A stretch of 54,701 nt of DNA from Actinomycetota bacterium (GTDB lineage: Bacteria; Actinomycetota; Acidimicrobiia; Acidimicrobiales; Ilumatobacteraceae). The notes under the pieces were generated by a model. The model did no database searches and had not been told where the DNA came from. It was given only the letters and a program-made list of their open reading frames with translations. The stretch is from positions 1-54,701 of the forward strand of contig WLIV01000024.1 in the NCBI GenBank assembly GCA_009702045.1. The letters run 5' to 3'. The position numbers and the translations under genes are program-made. Position 1 is the first letter of the stretch, and each line of letters begins with the position of its first letter. Shown here piece after piece: positions 46,040-54,437 of the stretch.

Positions 46040-46347
46040 GAGATCACCTCACCGGTTCGCTTGGCGACGCGCACCTTGGTGCCGTCGGGCTGGATCTGGT
46101 AGCCGACGCGAGTGGGCTTGCCCTTGTGGACGAGCATCACGTTGCTGGCATCGACCGGCATGTCGCGGTCAATGATGCCGCCCTGCTGATTCGACTTGCG
46201 CGGCTTGCTGTGCTTCTTGGCCGTGTTCACGCCGTTGACAATGACCTTGTTGCGAGTGGGCATGACCTGCACCACTTCACCCTCAGTGCCCTTGTCCTTG
46301 CCGGCGATGACGACGACGGTGTCGCCCTTCTTGAGCTTCATGGTCAC
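46036..46347 (-). CDS. rplX: 50S ribosomal protein L24
   Basis: 103 residues with the KOW motif [20 protein letters not shown] near the N-terminus. It overlaps rplN upstream and rplE downstream by 4 bp each. Confidence 0.97.
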   Translation of the reverse strand: MTMKLKKGDTVVVIAGKDKGTEGEVVQVMPTRNKVIVNGVNTAKKHSKPRKSNQQGGIIDRDMPVDASNVMLVHKGKPTRVGYQIQPDGTKVRVAKRTGEVIS

Positions 46348-46712
46348 AGCACCTCCGGGGCCAGCGACACGATGCGCATGAACTTCTTGTCACGCAGCTC
46401 ACGACCGACGGGCCCGAAGATTCGGGTTCCGCGCGGCGTGAGATCGTCCTTGATGATCACGGCAGCGTTTTCATCGAAGCGGATGTAGCTGCCGTCGGGA
46501 CGGCGCCGTTCCTTCTTCGTGCGAACAACGACGCACTTGACGACGTCGCCCTTCTTGACGGCTGCACCGGGGATCGCGTCCTTCACCGTGGCGACGAAAA
46601 TGTCGCCGATTCCGGCATAGCGACGACGAGTACCGCCGAGCACCTTGATGCAGAGCACTTCCTTGGCGCCGCTGTTGTCGGCGACGCGCAGGCGGGATTC
46701 CTGCTGAATCAT
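46344..46712 (-). CDS. rplN: 50S ribosomal protein L14
   Basis: 122 residues, beginning [20 protein letters not shown] and containing [20 protein letters not shown] and [20 protein letters not shown]. It is the classical first gene of the spc operon, but here it overlaps rpsQ by 4 bp, so S10 and spc genes look like one transcript. Confidence 0.98.
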   Translation of the reverse strand: MIQQESRLRVADNSGAKEVLCIKVLGGTRRRYAGIGDIFVATVKDAIPGAAVKKGDVVKCVVVRTKKERRRPDGSYIRFDENAAVIIKDDLTPRGTRIFGPVGRELRDKKFMRIVSLAPEVL

Positions 46713-46996
46713 TTGGCACGCTCCAAGATCTCCACGACACGCCAGCGCTTGTTCTTGCTGAGCGGGCGAGTTTCCATCACACGGACCTTGTCGCCGATGT
46801 TGACGTCGTTGGACTCGTCATGGACGTAGAGCTTCTTGGTGCGCATCATGAACTTGCCGTACTTGGGGTGACGGACACGCTCGATGACGGCGACCACCGC
46901 GGTCTTGTCCATCTTGTTGGACACGACCAGACCCTCACGGGTCTTACGGTTGTTGCGCTCGTTGGTTTCGGCTTCGTTCTGTTCTTCGGACATCAC
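46709..46996 (-). CDS. rpsQ: 30S ribosomal protein S17
   Basis: 95 residues. Core: [20 protein letters not shown] and the [20 protein letters not shown] end. The N-terminal ~17 residues are acidic and extra. It overlaps rpmC and rplN by 4 bp. Confidence 0.97.
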   Translation of the reverse strand: MMSEEQNEAETNERNNRKTREGLVVSNKMDKTAVVAVIERVRHPKYGKFMMRTKKLYVHDESNDVNIGDKVRVMETRPLSKNKRWRVVEILERAK

Positions 46997-47208
46997 TTGC
47001 TCCCCTCCGCTAGCGCAATCTCACGGGCGCGGATGTGGGTGTTGATACGGGCGATCTGGCGACGAACCTTGCTCATCTCGGCGTTGTTGTCGAGCTGACC
47101 GGTTGCGTTGCGGAAGCGCAGGTTGAGCGCCTCCTGCTTGGTGGCACGCAGCTCTTCGACGAGGGCCGCGAGATCCATTTCCTTCAGCTCAGTATTGGAG
47201 TGAGCCAT
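46993..47208 (-). CDS. rpmC: 50S ribosomal protein L29
   Basis: 71 residues, two long helices; core [20 protein letters not shown] and [20 protein letters not shown] followed by RRQIARINT. It sits next to the tunnel exit on the ribosome. Confidence 0.97.
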   Translation of the reverse strand: MAHSNTELKEMDLAALVEELRATKQEALNLRFRNATGQLDNNAEMSKVRRQIARINTHIRAREIALAEGSK

Positions 47209-47624
47209 CAGATGATCTCCTCACGGGTAATGATGCGTGCCTTGATGGGGAGCTTCTGGATCGCCTTGGCCATTGCGGACCGGGCGGTCTCCTCGTTCGG
47301 ATACGAGAGCTCGAAGAGCACGCGACCCGGGCGGACGACTGCCACCCAGAACTCGGGGTTGCCCTTGCCGGAACCCATGCGGGTCTCGGCCGGCTTCTTG
47401 GTGACGGGCTTGTCCGGGAAGATGTTGATCCAGACCTTGCCACCACGCTTGATCGCGCGGGTCATGGCAATACGAGCAGCTTCGATCTGGCGGGCAGTGA
47501 GCCAGCCTGGCTCGAGCGCCTGGATGCCGTACTCGCCAAAGGCGAGTTCGGTGCCACCCTTGGAGTTACCGAACGTACGACCGCGGTGGTGCTTGCGGTG
47601 TGCGACTTTACGGGGCATCAACAT
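47208..47624 (-). CDS. rplP: 50S ribosomal protein L16
   Basis: 138 residues starting [19 protein letters not shown], with [20 protein letters not shown] and [21 protein letters not shown]. It is needed at the peptidyl transferase centre. It follows rpsC by 6 bp. Confidence 0.98.
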   Translation of the reverse strand: MLMPRKVAHRKHHRGRTFGNSKGGTELAFGEYGIQALEPGWLTARQIEAARIAMTRAIKRGGKVWINIFPDKPVTKKPAETRMGSGKGNPEFWVAVVRPGRVLFELSYPNEETARSAMAKAIQKLPIKARIITREEII

Positions 47625-47630
47625 GTTGGA

Positions 47631-48512
47631 TCAGTCCTCCCCACGGAAATGCGGGGCTTCGTGAGCGCCACCGTGAGTACGGCGAGCGATCTCTTCTTCC
47701 TCGTCGAGCAACTTCTCGAGCTCGGGGTCGGCTTCCTTGATCAGCGGGGCAGCCTCGAGCTCGGGCTCGTCCTTGCGACGGGCACCCGATGAGACCACCT
47801 TGCGGGCAGCGCCGGCCGGACCGGCGGCTTCGCCGACGGCCATCGCGGCTTCACGAGCGATCTTGTCCTCGGTCTGCGCCTTGTAGGGGACGATGTCGCC
47901 CTTGTAGATCCAGACCTTCACGCCAACACGACCGCTGGAGGTGCGAGCCTCACGCAGGCCGTAGTCGATGTCGGCACGCAGCGTGTGCAGCGGCACTCGG
48001 CCTTCGCGGTACCACTCGGTGCGGCTCATTTCAGCGCCGCCAAGACGACCCGAACACTGCACGCGGATACCGAGTGCGCCGGCCTTCTGGGCGTTCTGGA
48101 CCGCACGCTTCATCGCACGGCGGAATGCAATGCGGTTGACGAGCTGGTCGGCGACACCTTGAGCGATGAGCGCTGCGTCGAGCTCGGGGCTCTTGATCTC
48201 GACGATGTTCAGCTGCACCTTCGGGTTACCGGTGATCTGCGTGAGCAGTGCACGCAGTTCGTCGGCCTGGGCGCCACGACGACCGATGACGATGCCCGGA
48301 CGAGCGGTATGGATATCGATCCGCACCTTGTCGCGAGTGCGCTCGATCTCGATGCGGCTGACCGCAGCGGACTCGAGCTTGGTCATCAGCGCACGGCGGA
48401 TTTTCCAGTCCTCGGTGAGGTACTCCTTGTACTCGCGCTCGCTGAACCAGCGGCTCTTCCAGTCGGTGGTGACGCCGAGACGGAAGCCGTACGGGTTGAT
48501 CTTCTGACCCAT
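47631..48512 (-). CDS. rpsC: 30S ribosomal protein S3
   Basis: 293 residues. It starts [20 protein letters not shown], carries the KH domain [20 protein letters not shown] and the C-terminal [20 protein letters not shown] domain. The last ~70 residues are an acidic/alanine-rich extension, longer than the usual bacterial S3 but common in actinobacteria. It shares one base with the rplV stop. Confidence 0.97.
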   Translation of the reverse strand: MGQKINPYGFRLGVTTDWKSRWFSEREYKEYLTEDWKIRRALMTKLESAAVSRIEIERTRDKVRIDIHTARPGIVIGRRGAQADELRALLTQITGNPKVQLNIVEIKSPELDAALIAQGVADQLVNRIAFRRAMKRAVQNAQKAGALGIRVQCSGRLGGAEMSRTEWYREGRVPLHTLRADIDYGLREARTSSGRVGVKVWIYKGDIVPYKAQTEDKIAREAAMAVGEAAGPAGAARKVVSSGARRKDEPELEAAPLIKEADPELEKLLDEEEEIARRTHGGAHEAPHFRGED

Positions 48513-49165
48513 CAGTTGGTCTCCGTTTCCGGCGTATCGGTGGTCTCGACCGTTTCGATGACATCGGCCGCAGCCTCGTCACCGTGGTCGTGGTCGTGGT
48601 CGTGATCGTGATCGTGATCGTGATCGTGATCGTGATCGTGGTCCTTGGCAGCAACCGCACGCTCTCGGCTGCGCTCGACGCGGGCCTTGCGGCTGGCCGA
48701 GGTGCCGCCAACAGCGGCGCCACGGCGGCGGCCGGTGGCGGTGCGCTTGGCCTCACGGGCCTGCACCACTTCGATACGCGCGTCGTCGAGGCGAGCCACG
48801 ATGATCGTGATGTGGCAGGTGCGCTTCTTGATGCGTCCGGCGCGGCCACGAGCACGGGGGGTGAAACGCTTCAGCGTCGGGCCCTCGTCGGCGAAGCAGG
48901 CCTTGACAAACAGTTCCTCAGGGTCCTGCTCGTCGTTGTGCTGGGCGTTGGCCACAGCGCTGGCGAGCACCTTGCGGATGGTGCCGGCGATCTCGCGGTC
49001 GGTGAACTGCAACACCTCGTCGGCGTTGCGCACCGGCAGGTCGCGGATCAGGTTCAGCACGACTCGGGCCTTGGAGGCCGACGAGCGAATGTAGAGCGCG
49101 CTCGCCTTCGTGCCACTGCGTTCGCCAGCGACGAACGACTTCTCGTTGAGCTTCGGACCGGTCAT
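48512..49165 (-). CDS. rplV: 50S ribosomal protein L22 with a Asp-His repeat tail
   Basis: 217 residues from ATG 49165. Residues ~15-135 are normal L22, including [20 protein letters not shown] and the tunnel loop [20 protein letters not shown], ending [10 protein letters not shown]. After this comes a tail of about 80 residues: a basic part ([15 protein letters not shown]), then ten consecutive Asp-His pairs, then an acidic end ([16 protein letters not shown]). L22 normally ends near residue 115-130. A His-Asp tail should bind divalent metals; its role is unknown. Confidence 0.96.
   Translation of the reverse strand: MTGPKLNEKSFVAGERSGTKASALYIRSSASKARVVLNLIRDLPVRNADEVLQFTDREIAGTIRKVLASAVANAQHNDEQDPEELFVKACFADEGPTLKRFTPRARGRAGRIKKRTCHITIIVARLDDARIEVVQAREAKRTATGRRRGAAVGGTSASRKARVERSRERAVAAKDHDHDHDHDHDHDHDHDHDHGDEAAADVIETVETTDTPETETN
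48584..48643 (-). repeat. Hexanucleotide tandem repeat coding for (Asp-His)10
   Basis: Ten units of GTGGTC or GTGATC on the plus strand encode ten Asp-His pairs in the L22 tail. The run is a simple-sequence repeat inside an essential gene, in frame with unit length 6, so it can expand or contract without a frameshift. Confidence 0.95.
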
Positions 49166-49449
49166 CAGCGGCGACCCTTCGTGTTCTTTTCCTGGCCGGC
49201 GTGGTACTTGAAGGTACGAGTCGGGCTGAATTCGCCCAGCTTGTGCCCAACCATGCTTTCGGTGACATAGACCGGCACGTGCTTGCGACCGTCGTGGACG
49301 GCGATGGTGTGACCGACCATGTCGGGGATGATGGTGCTGCGACGGCTCCAGGTCTTGATGACCTTGCGCTCGCCAGCGGCGTTCTGATCGTCGACCTTCT
49401 TCAGCAGGTGGTCGTCGACGAACGGGCCCTTCTTCAGGCTGCGTGACAT
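49165..49449 (-). CDS. rpsS: 30S ribosomal protein S19
   Basis: 94 residues: [19 protein letters not shown] start, then [20 protein letters not shown] and [19 protein letters not shown]. One-base overlap with rplV. Confidence 0.98.
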   Translation of the reverse strand: MSRSLKKGPFVDDHLLKKVDDQNAAGERKVIKTWSRRSTIIPDMVGHTIAVHDGRKHVPVYVTESMVGHKLGEFSPTRTFKYHAGQEKNTKGRR

Positions 49450-49454
49450 GGGTA

Positions 49455-50294
49455 TTACCTCCGGCCCTTCGACGTACGGCGACGGCGCACGATGAGCTTC
49501 TGCGTCGGCTTGTTGGTGTTACGAGTGCGGACACCCTCGGGCTTACCCCAAGGTGACACGGGTGGGCGACCACCAGAAGTACGGCCTTCGCCACCACCGA
49601 GGGGGTGGTCGACGGGGTTCATGGCCACACCACGGGTCTGCGGGCGGACGCCCTTCCAGCGGTTGCGGCCGGCCTTACCGATGGTGACGAGCTCGTGCTC
49701 GCTGTTGCCGACTTCGCCGATCGTGGCGCGGCAATCGATGAGCACGCGGCGCATCTCGGTGCTGGGCAGACGCAAGGTGGCGAACTCGCCTTCCTTGGCA
49801 ACCAGCTGCACGGCGACGCCGGCCGAGCGAGCCATCGCACCGCCGCCACCGGGGCGCAGTTCGACGTTGTGCACCGTGGTACCGACCGGGATGAAGCGCA
49901 GCGGCAACGCGTTGCCGGGCTTGATGTCCGAGTGGTGACCGCTGCTGACGTGATCGCCGACCTTGAGGCCCTTGGGGGCCAGAATGTAGGCCTTCTCGCC
50001 ATCTGCATAGTGCAGCAGGGCGATACGACAGGTGCGGTTGGGGTCGTACTCGATCGCAGCGACCTTGGCCGTGATGTCGTCCTTGACACGACGGAAGTCG
50101 ATGACACGGTACGCACGCTTGTGTCCGCCACCGCGGTGACGGCTGGTCTTGCGACCATAGACGTTGCGACCGCCGCTCTTGGAGAGCGAGGTGACGAGGG
50201 ACTTCTCGGGAGTCGTCTTCGTGATCTCGGAGAAATCGGAGCTGGTCTGGAAACGACGACCGGCGCTGGTGGGCTTACGGGAACGAATGGCCAT
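49455..50294 (-). CDS. rplB: 50S ribosomal protein L2
   Basis: 279 residues. Core pieces are [20 protein letters not shown] near the N-terminus and the peptidyl-transferase-proximal [20 protein letters not shown] near the C-terminus (conserved His). Normal length. Confidence 0.98.
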   Translation of the reverse strand: MAIRSRKPTSAGRRFQTSSDFSEITKTTPEKSLVTSLSKSGGRNVYGRKTSRHRGGGHKRAYRVIDFRRVKDDITAKVAAIEYDPNRTCRIALLHYADGEKAYILAPKGLKVGDHVSSGHHSDIKPGNALPLRFIPVGTTVHNVELRPGGGGAMARSAGVAVQLVAKEGEFATLRLPSTEMRRVLIDCRATIGEVGNSEHELVTIGKAGRNRWKGVRPQTRGVAMNPVDHPLGGGEGRTSGGRPPVSPWGKPEGVRTRNTNKPTQKLIVRRRRTSKGRR

Positions 50295-50305
50295 GATGGT
50301 GCGCC

Positions 50306-50599
50306 TCAGTGCTCGAACAGCGGGATCTCATCGCCCGCTGCCAGGGTGACGATCGCCCGCTTGGTGTCGGGCTTGGAACCGGCCTTGCCAGTGCGACGAG
50401 CGCGCGTGGCCTTGCCCTTGCGGTTGAGCGTGTTGACCTTCATGACGGTCACGCCCCAGATGCTCTCGATGGCATCGCTGATCTCAGGCTTGCTCGCGCT
50501 GGGGTGCACCTTGAAGGTGTAGACGCCCTGTTCGATCAGGCCGTAGCTCTTCTCCGACACCACAGGTGCCAGGATGATGTCGCGGGGATCTTTCATCAC
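50306..50599 (-). CDS. rplW: 50S ribosomal protein L23
   Basis: 97 residues: [20 protein letters not shown], then the [20 protein letters not shown] loop. It forms part of the tunnel exit dock for trigger factor and SRP. Its ATG overlaps the rplD stop by 4 bp. Confidence 0.97.
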   Translation of the reverse strand: MMKDPRDIILAPVVSEKSYGLIEQGVYTFKVHPSASKPEISDAIESIWGVTVMKVNTLNRKGKATRARRTGKAGSKPDTKRAIVTLAAGDEIPLFEH

Positions 50600-51312
50600 T
50601 CGCCATCCTCTTCAGATTTGGCCTCTTCAGTAGCGGCCGGCTCGGCCTTCTTGGCGGCGGCCTTCTTGGCGGGGGCCTTCTTCGCCGGGGCATCGGCGAT
50701 TACCGAGGTTCCGGGCAGCGTGGCCTGCGTGAAGACGACGTAGTCGTTGCACAAGATGTCGTAGGCGTTCAGCTCGTTGACTTCGATGAGCTGCACTTCC
50801 GGCAAGTTGAGGAAGCTGCGGATGGTGTTGGTGTCGGTGACATCCACCACCACGAGCACCTTGCCATCGAGACCGAGGGCGCTGAGGGCGGCCTTGGCGC
50901 TCTTGGTCTTGGGTGCATCGAAACCCCAGCTGTCGATGACGACGACCTTGCCTTCAGAGGCGCGATCGCTGAGTGCCGAGCGCAGTGCCAGCTTGATCAT
51001 CTTCTTGGGGGTCTTCTGGTCGTACTTGCGCGGCTTGGGTCCGAGGGCGACGCCACCACCGCTGTAGTGCGGTGCACGGGTCGAGCCCTGACGGGCGCTG
51101 CCCGTACCCTTCTGCTTGAACGGCTTCTTGCCGCCGCCGCTGACTTCCGAGCGAGTCTTGGTGCTCTGCGTACCCGAGCGACGGGCGGCGAGCTGAGCGG
51201 TGACGACCTGGTGCATGACGGGCACGTTCGGCTGGATGCCGAAGACATCGGCGTCGAGCGTGAGGGCGCCAGCGTCCTTGCCAGAGGTGGTCTTGAGAGC
51301 GATGGAAGTCAT
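50596..51312 (-). CDS. rplD: 50S ribosomal protein L4 with Ala/Lys-rich C-terminal extension
   Basis: 238 residues. The tunnel loop and rRNA-binding parts ([53 protein letters not shown]) are normal. The last ~35 residues are a PAKKA-type repeat followed by an acidic end, an addition seen in some actinobacteria. In E. coli L4 represses its own operon through the mRNA leader; a structured leader is present before rplC here. Confidence 0.97.
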   Translation of the reverse strand: MTSIALKTTSGKDAGALTLDADVFGIQPNVPVMHQVVTAQLAARRSGTQSTKTRSEVSGGGKKPFKQKGTGSARQGSTRAPHYSGGGVALGPKPRKYDQKTPKKMIKLALRSALSDRASEGKVVVIDSWGFDAPKTKSAKAALSALGLDGKVLVVVDVTDTNTIRSFLNLPEVQLIEVNELNAYDILCNDYVVFTQATLPGTSVIADAPAKKAPAKKAAAKKAEPAATEEAKSEEDGE

Positions 51313-51316
51313 GAGG

Positions 51317-51952
51317 TCACTTCCCCTTCACTGCGTTACGGACGATGACGACACCGCCGTTGGGGCCGGGCACGGAGCCCTTCACCAGCAGCAGGTTGCG
51401 CTCGACGTCGGCTTCGACCACTTCCAGGTTCAGCGTGGTGACCTGCTCGTGACCCATGTGGCCCGACATCTTCAGGCCCTTGAACACGCGACCGGGGAAG
51501 CTGCACTGGCCGATGGAGCCAGGAGCACGGTGGTGCTTGTGGTTACCGTGGCTGGCGCCCTGACCGGCGAAGTTGTGACGCTTCATCGTGCCGGCAAAGC
51601 CCTTACCACGGCTGACGGCCGTGACATCGACGCGCTCGCCCTGGATCAGAGTGTCGACCTTGATCTCCTGGCCAACTTCGAAGCCTTCGACGGAATCGAG
51701 ACGCAGCTCGACCACCCGACGGCCCGGATCGACACCAGCGGCGGCAAAGTGGCCCGCCTCGGGCTTGGTGAGCTTCTTGGCGTCACGGTGGCCGTAGGTG
51801 ACCTGCAGAGCCGTGTAACCATCGCGCTCGGTGGTCTTCACCTGCACAATTCGTGCGGGCTCGACGCGGAGCACGGTGACGGGAACGACTTTGTCGTTCA
51901 CCCACACCTGGCTCATGGCGACCTTTTCGCCCACAATCGCTTTGAGTGCCAT
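51317..51952 (-). CDS. rplC: 50S ribosomal protein L3
   Basis: 211 residues from ATG 51952 (MALKAIVGEKVAMSQVWVND). The central signature is VTAVSRGKGFAGTMKRHNFA, followed by SHGNHKHHRAPGSIGQCSFP. The ribosome site is weak (AAAAGG). An in-frame extension upstream passes through the hairpins of the leader and is not coding. It heads the S10-spc gene run in this genome, because rpsJ is separated from it. Confidence 0.97.
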   Translation of the reverse strand: MALKAIVGEKVAMSQVWVNDKVVPVTVLRVEPARIVQVKTTERDGYTALQVTYGHRDAKKLTKPEAGHFAAAGVDPGRRVVELRLDSVEGFEVGQEIKVDTLIQGERVDVTAVSRGKGFAGTMKRHNFAGQGASHGNHKHHRAPGSIGQCSFPGRVFKGLKMSGHMGHEQVTTLNLEVVEADVERNLLLVKGSVPGPNGGVVIVRNAVKGK

Positions 51953-51974
51953 TTCGGCAGCCTTTTCGGTCGGA

Positions 51975-51990
51975 CTCGGCCGAAGCCGAG
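51975..51990 (-). promoter_or_regulatory. cUUCGg tetraloop hairpin in the rplC leader
   Basis: On the minus strand CTCGGC-TTCG-GCCGAG forms a perfect 6-bp stem closed by an extra-stable UUCG tetraloop, ending 22 bases before the rplC ATG. It may control access to the ribosome site. Confidence 0.55.
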
Positions 51991-52011
51991 CGTTTGGTTG
52001 ACACACACAAA

Positions 52012-52041
52012 TGCTCCGACGGCCAGATGGCCGGCGGAGCA
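52012..52041 (-). promoter_or_regulatory. Long hairpin in the rplC leader
   Basis: TGCTCCG and CGGAGCA (7 bp) enclose a second GGCC/GGCC stem with a 4-base loop. Together with the UUCG hairpin it makes a structured leader of about 180 nt, as expected for ribosomal-protein autoregulation. Confidence 0.5.
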
Positions 52042-52138
52042 CCGGATTCAAGTTGTTGCCGGGCAGTTCCCACACACGAAACCGTGGGGCTTTCCCGGAC
52101 ATCGATTAGTTACGCCTTGCGGCGCACACGAGGAGTGG

Positions 52139-52168
52139 ACTCTATCGGCGCTCGCGGCGCACTCCCAA
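52139..52168 (-). promoter_or_regulatory. Predicted promoter of the rplC (S10-spc) operon
   Basis: On the minus strand TTGGGA (52168-52163), 18 bases, then TAGAGT (52144-52139). It begins 28 bp after the hipA stop codon and would give a ~180-nt leader before rplC. Confidence 0.45.
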
Positions 52169-52195
52169 CCTGCCGCGCACTCTTCGCGCGCCGGT

Positions 52196-53422
52196 TCAGC
52201 CTGCGATCGGCACGGAGTCGAGGGTGTCGGCGAACCGACGTTGCTCGGCGACCGAGATTCCGTTGGCCGTGGCGACACCGCGCCAGGCGGCAACGGCCGC
52301 AATGATGAGCGACCACGTCTCGAGCGCGGCCGATGGGGTGTAGGCGAAGTATTCGGCTCCGTCAAGCAACGCTCGCAAGCAGCCGGCCCGGTCGGTCGCT
52401 CCGACGACGCTCGTCGCCCGATGAGCGGCCTGGTCAGGGTTGGGGTTGACGTCGAACACCGGGGCGAGCATCCATCCACCAGCGGCGTGGAGCAAGCCGT
52501 GGTTGCGAAGGTGGTCGTCGGTGTTGTTCACAGCCACGGAGAACGCGATGCGACGCCACAGTTGCCGCAGGTCACCGTTGACGTTGGCACCGTGTGCCGA
52601 GATCGCCTCCGCAATCTCGACATAATCAGCGTCCTGGCCGTCGGTTCGGTCCAGGAGCGTCATCGCGCTGATGTAGGGGACGCGCCGCGGCCCGTCCCGA
52701 TCGAATCGATCCATCAGCAGCACCGACGCGCCGCTGATCGTCTCGAGACGGTGACGAGGAACGGTGATCTCGCAGTGGGCCGCGAGGTCGAGCATGGTGG
52801 CTTCCCACGCAATCACGTCCCAGTCATCGGCGTGGTGGGGGAATTTCGCGATCGCGAGTCGGTCGCCATCACGCACCGATGCTTTCGGTCGCGCACCGCC
52901 GAGCGACGCCGAACCGGCCGCGAGGAGGAGTTTGACCGCGGTGAGGTCGTCGGCGCCCCTCGTCACCTCCCGCGTGGCAGCCAGCAACGCTGGGAGTTCG
53001 ATGAGTCGCGGCACGTCGAGACTGTCTGCCACGAATGGTCCGCCACCTCGTGCTCGGAACCGCAGAGCGCCTTGGCGGGTGATGTCACTGACACCGCACA
53101 GGTAGTCGATCTCGGTGATCGCCGCCGGGGTGGTGCGCGTGTCGCGAGCGGCAGCCTGCACCCTGCGCTTGATGAGATTTCGGCCCCAGCGGTCAGGGGC
53201 GCTGTCGGCACATGCTCCCGGCAGCCCGTTGGTGGTGGCACTGCGGTCCTGCCGCCGCAGGTGAGGACTCAGGTCGAACGATCCAGGGGTGGTGAGGTAG
53301 CCGCGGTCGTACTCGAAACGGGTCGTCACTGCACCTCGACGAGCGGTGAGATACGCGATCCCGGCAAGCACGGTCGCGCCGTAGATCTCGACGTGCACCT
53401 CGAGCGCAGTCGGGGCGGACAT
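52196..53422 (-). CDS. hipA: HipA-family serine/threonine kinase toxin
   Basis: This 408-residue protein belongs to the HipA kinase family, whose known members phosphorylate glutamyl-tRNA synthetase or other targets and cause dormancy. Visible sites are the N-terminal HipA_N region, the loop SLGGARPKASV (173-183, the region that is autophosphorylated in HipA), Lys193 in AIAKF, Glu207 in WEATM, the catalytic loop NNTDDHLRNHG (Asp302/303, His304, Asn307) and the metal Asp324 in PVFDVNPNP. All kinase residues appear intact. It starts one base after the hipB stop. It lies between rpsJ and rplC, a place normally free of extra genes. Confidence 0.93.
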   Translation of the reverse strand: MSAPTALEVHVEIYGATVLAGIAYLTARRGAVTTRFEYDRGYLTTPGSFDLSPHLRRQDRSATTNGLPGACADSAPDRWGRNLIKRRVQAAARDTRTTPAAITEIDYLCGVSDITRQGALRFRARGGGPFVADSLDVPRLIELPALLAATREVTRGADDLTAVKLLLAAGSASLGGARPKASVRDGDRLAIAKFPHHADDWDVIAWEATMLDLAAHCEITVPRHRLETISGASVLLMDRFDRDGPRRVPYISAMTLLDRTDGQDADYVEIAEAISAHGANVNGDLRQLWRRIAFSVAVNNTDDHLRNHGLLHAAGGWMLAPVFDVNPNPDQAAHRATSVVGATDRAGCLRALLDGAEYFAYTPSAALETWSLIIAAVAAWRGVATANGISVAEQRRFADTLDSVPIAG

Positions 53423-53423
53423 G

Positions 53424-53723
53424 TCAGCGCCTCACCCGGCGCGGGAGTCGCTCGTCGGCACGAGCCCGTCCGAGTTGCGTCTCGTACGGGTCTGTGGCCA
53501 CGACGAGCGAGTCGAGGATACCCAGCGCCCGGGCCACGTTGAGCACCACCTCGAACCCGACGGACGGCTCGCCACGTTCGACACGACCGACCGTGGCGCG
53601 TGTGGTGCCGGCTCGTTCGGCGACCTGTTCGGCAGTCAGATCCTGCAGCGTGCGCCAGATGCGCAGGTTCTCCCCCATCTGCTTGGCTGCTTGTTGTGTC
53701 GCGAATGGTGTCGGTCGGGCCAC
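53424..53723 (-). CDS. hipB: HipB-like antitoxin, XRE-family DNA-binding protein
   Basis: About 99 residues. The helix-turn-helix runs from LRIWRTLQDLTAEQVAERAG to TTRATVGRVERGEPSVGFEVV (roughly residues 20-62). I chose GTG 53723 because GGGAGG lies eight bases before it; a second in-frame GTG three codons upstream overlaps that site. The gene precedes hipA by one base, the standard antitoxin-first order. It should bind HipA and repress the shared promoter. Confidence 0.9.
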   Translation of the reverse strand: MARPTPFATQQAAKQMGENLRIWRTLQDLTAEQVAERAGTTRATVGRVERGEPSVGFEVVLNVARALGILDSLVVATDPYETQLGRARADERLPRRVRR

Positions 53724-53771
53724 GTCGTCCACCTCCCGATGTCAGTGTGCCACATATGTACGGTGTAGCAA

Positions 53772-53799
53772 CTATTAACAGCGATACTGTGCCTTATAG
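53772..53799. promoter_or_regulatory. Candidate HipB operator in an AT-rich promoter region
   Basis: An imperfect inverted repeat (CTATTAACAG on the left, CTGTGCCTTATAG on the right) lies ~50-75 bp before hipB. The surrounding bases 53745-53820 are clearly more AT-rich than the rest of the window. The operator call is tentative. Confidence 0.3.
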
Positions 53800-53800
53800 C

Positions 53801-53818
53801 GAACATTAAGAACATTCT
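53801..53818 (+). repeat. 9-bp direct repeat upstream of hipB
   Basis: GAACATTAA is followed directly by GAACATTCT in the AT-rich space between hipB and the small membrane protein gene. It may be a regulator site or a remnant of insertion. Confidence 0.5.
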
Positions 53819-53836
53819 GCCTCGACGCTGTTCGAA

Positions 53837-54019
53837 CTACTGCAGCAGGATCGACCCATTGGTGACCACGATCGGCGGCGAGCCGAGGCGCACGCCGTAG
53901 ACGATGAAGGCCAGTGCGCCTACCAATGAGATCATCCGCAGCCGAACCACCGAGGTCATCGCCAGCGACAGCACGACGAATGCCGAGGCGACGTACCCGA
54001 TCAGCCCTGTGGCGTTCAT
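53837..54019 (-). CDS. Tiny membrane protein resembling YgjV N-terminal unit, 60 aa
   Basis: From ATG 54019: MNATGLIGYVASAFVVLSLA, then MTSVVRLRMISLVGALAFIV and YGVRLGSPPIVVTN near the end. The pattern (GYVAS, LSL-MTS, LR-ISL-GA, YG-LGS-P) is that of one repeat of the YgjV/Imp membrane family, with two hydrophobic helices. It may be a stand-alone half-size member or a remnant. It sits between the rpsJ terminator and hipB. Function unknown. Confidence 0.6.
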   Translation of the reverse strand: MNATGLIGYVASAFVVLSLAMTSVVRLRMISLVGALAFIVYGVRLGSPPIVVTNGSILLQ

Positions 54020-54054
54020 GCCGGGCAGTCTCTCAGAGCCGGCCGGGAACGCGA

Positions 54055-54087
54055 AACGGCCCACCGACACAAAGTCGGTGGGCCGTT
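54055..54087 (-). terminator. Strong terminator hairpin after rpsJ
   Basis: A perfect 14-bp stem (AACGGCCCACCGAC and its inverted copy) closes a 5-base loop, starting 24 bp after the rpsJ stop; the minus strand continues TTTCGCG. It should separate the tuf-rpsJ transcript from the genes downstream. Confidence 0.75.
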
Positions 54088-54111
54088 CGTCTCCCCCTAG
54101 AGGGTGCGGAA

Positions 54112-54426
54112 TTAGCTGTTCTGGATCTTGATTTCGATGTCGACACCGGCCGGCAGCTCGATGCGCTGCAGGCTGTCGATGGTCTTCGCGTTCGGGTCGA
54201 CGATGTCGATCAGACGCTTGTGGACGCGCATCTCGAAGTGCTCACGGGAGTCCTTGTCAATGTGCGGTCCACGGATAACCGTGTAGCGGTGCTTGTCGGT
54301 CGGCAGCGGGATCGGGCCACGCACGGTTGCGTTCGTGCGGGTGACCGTCTCGACGATCTTGCGCGTCGACTGGTCGATGATCTCGTGATCGAATGCCTTC
54401 AGGCGAATACGGATGCTCTGTGCCAT
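54112..54426 (-). CDS. rpsJ: 30S ribosomal protein S10
   Basis: 104 residues. Core [20 protein letters not shown], then [20 protein letters not shown], and the C-terminal [20 protein letters not shown]. In most bacteria rpsJ is followed directly by rplC; here a terminator and the hip locus intervene. It starts 11 bp after tuf. Confidence 0.98.
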   Translation of the reverse strand: MAQSIRIRLKAFDHEIIDQSTRKIVETVTRTNATVRGPIPLPTDKHRYTVIRGPHIDKDSREHFEMRVHKRLIDIVDPNAKTIDSLQRIELPAGVDIEIKIQNS

Positions 54427-54437
54427 GGTGCGTCAGC

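Noticed and set aside
51200-53542. A plus-strand open frame of 780 codons opposite rplC and hipA
   Set aside because: Antisense artefact of GC-rich codon use; rplC and hipA on the minus strand are certain, and the frame crosses their intergenic hairpins.
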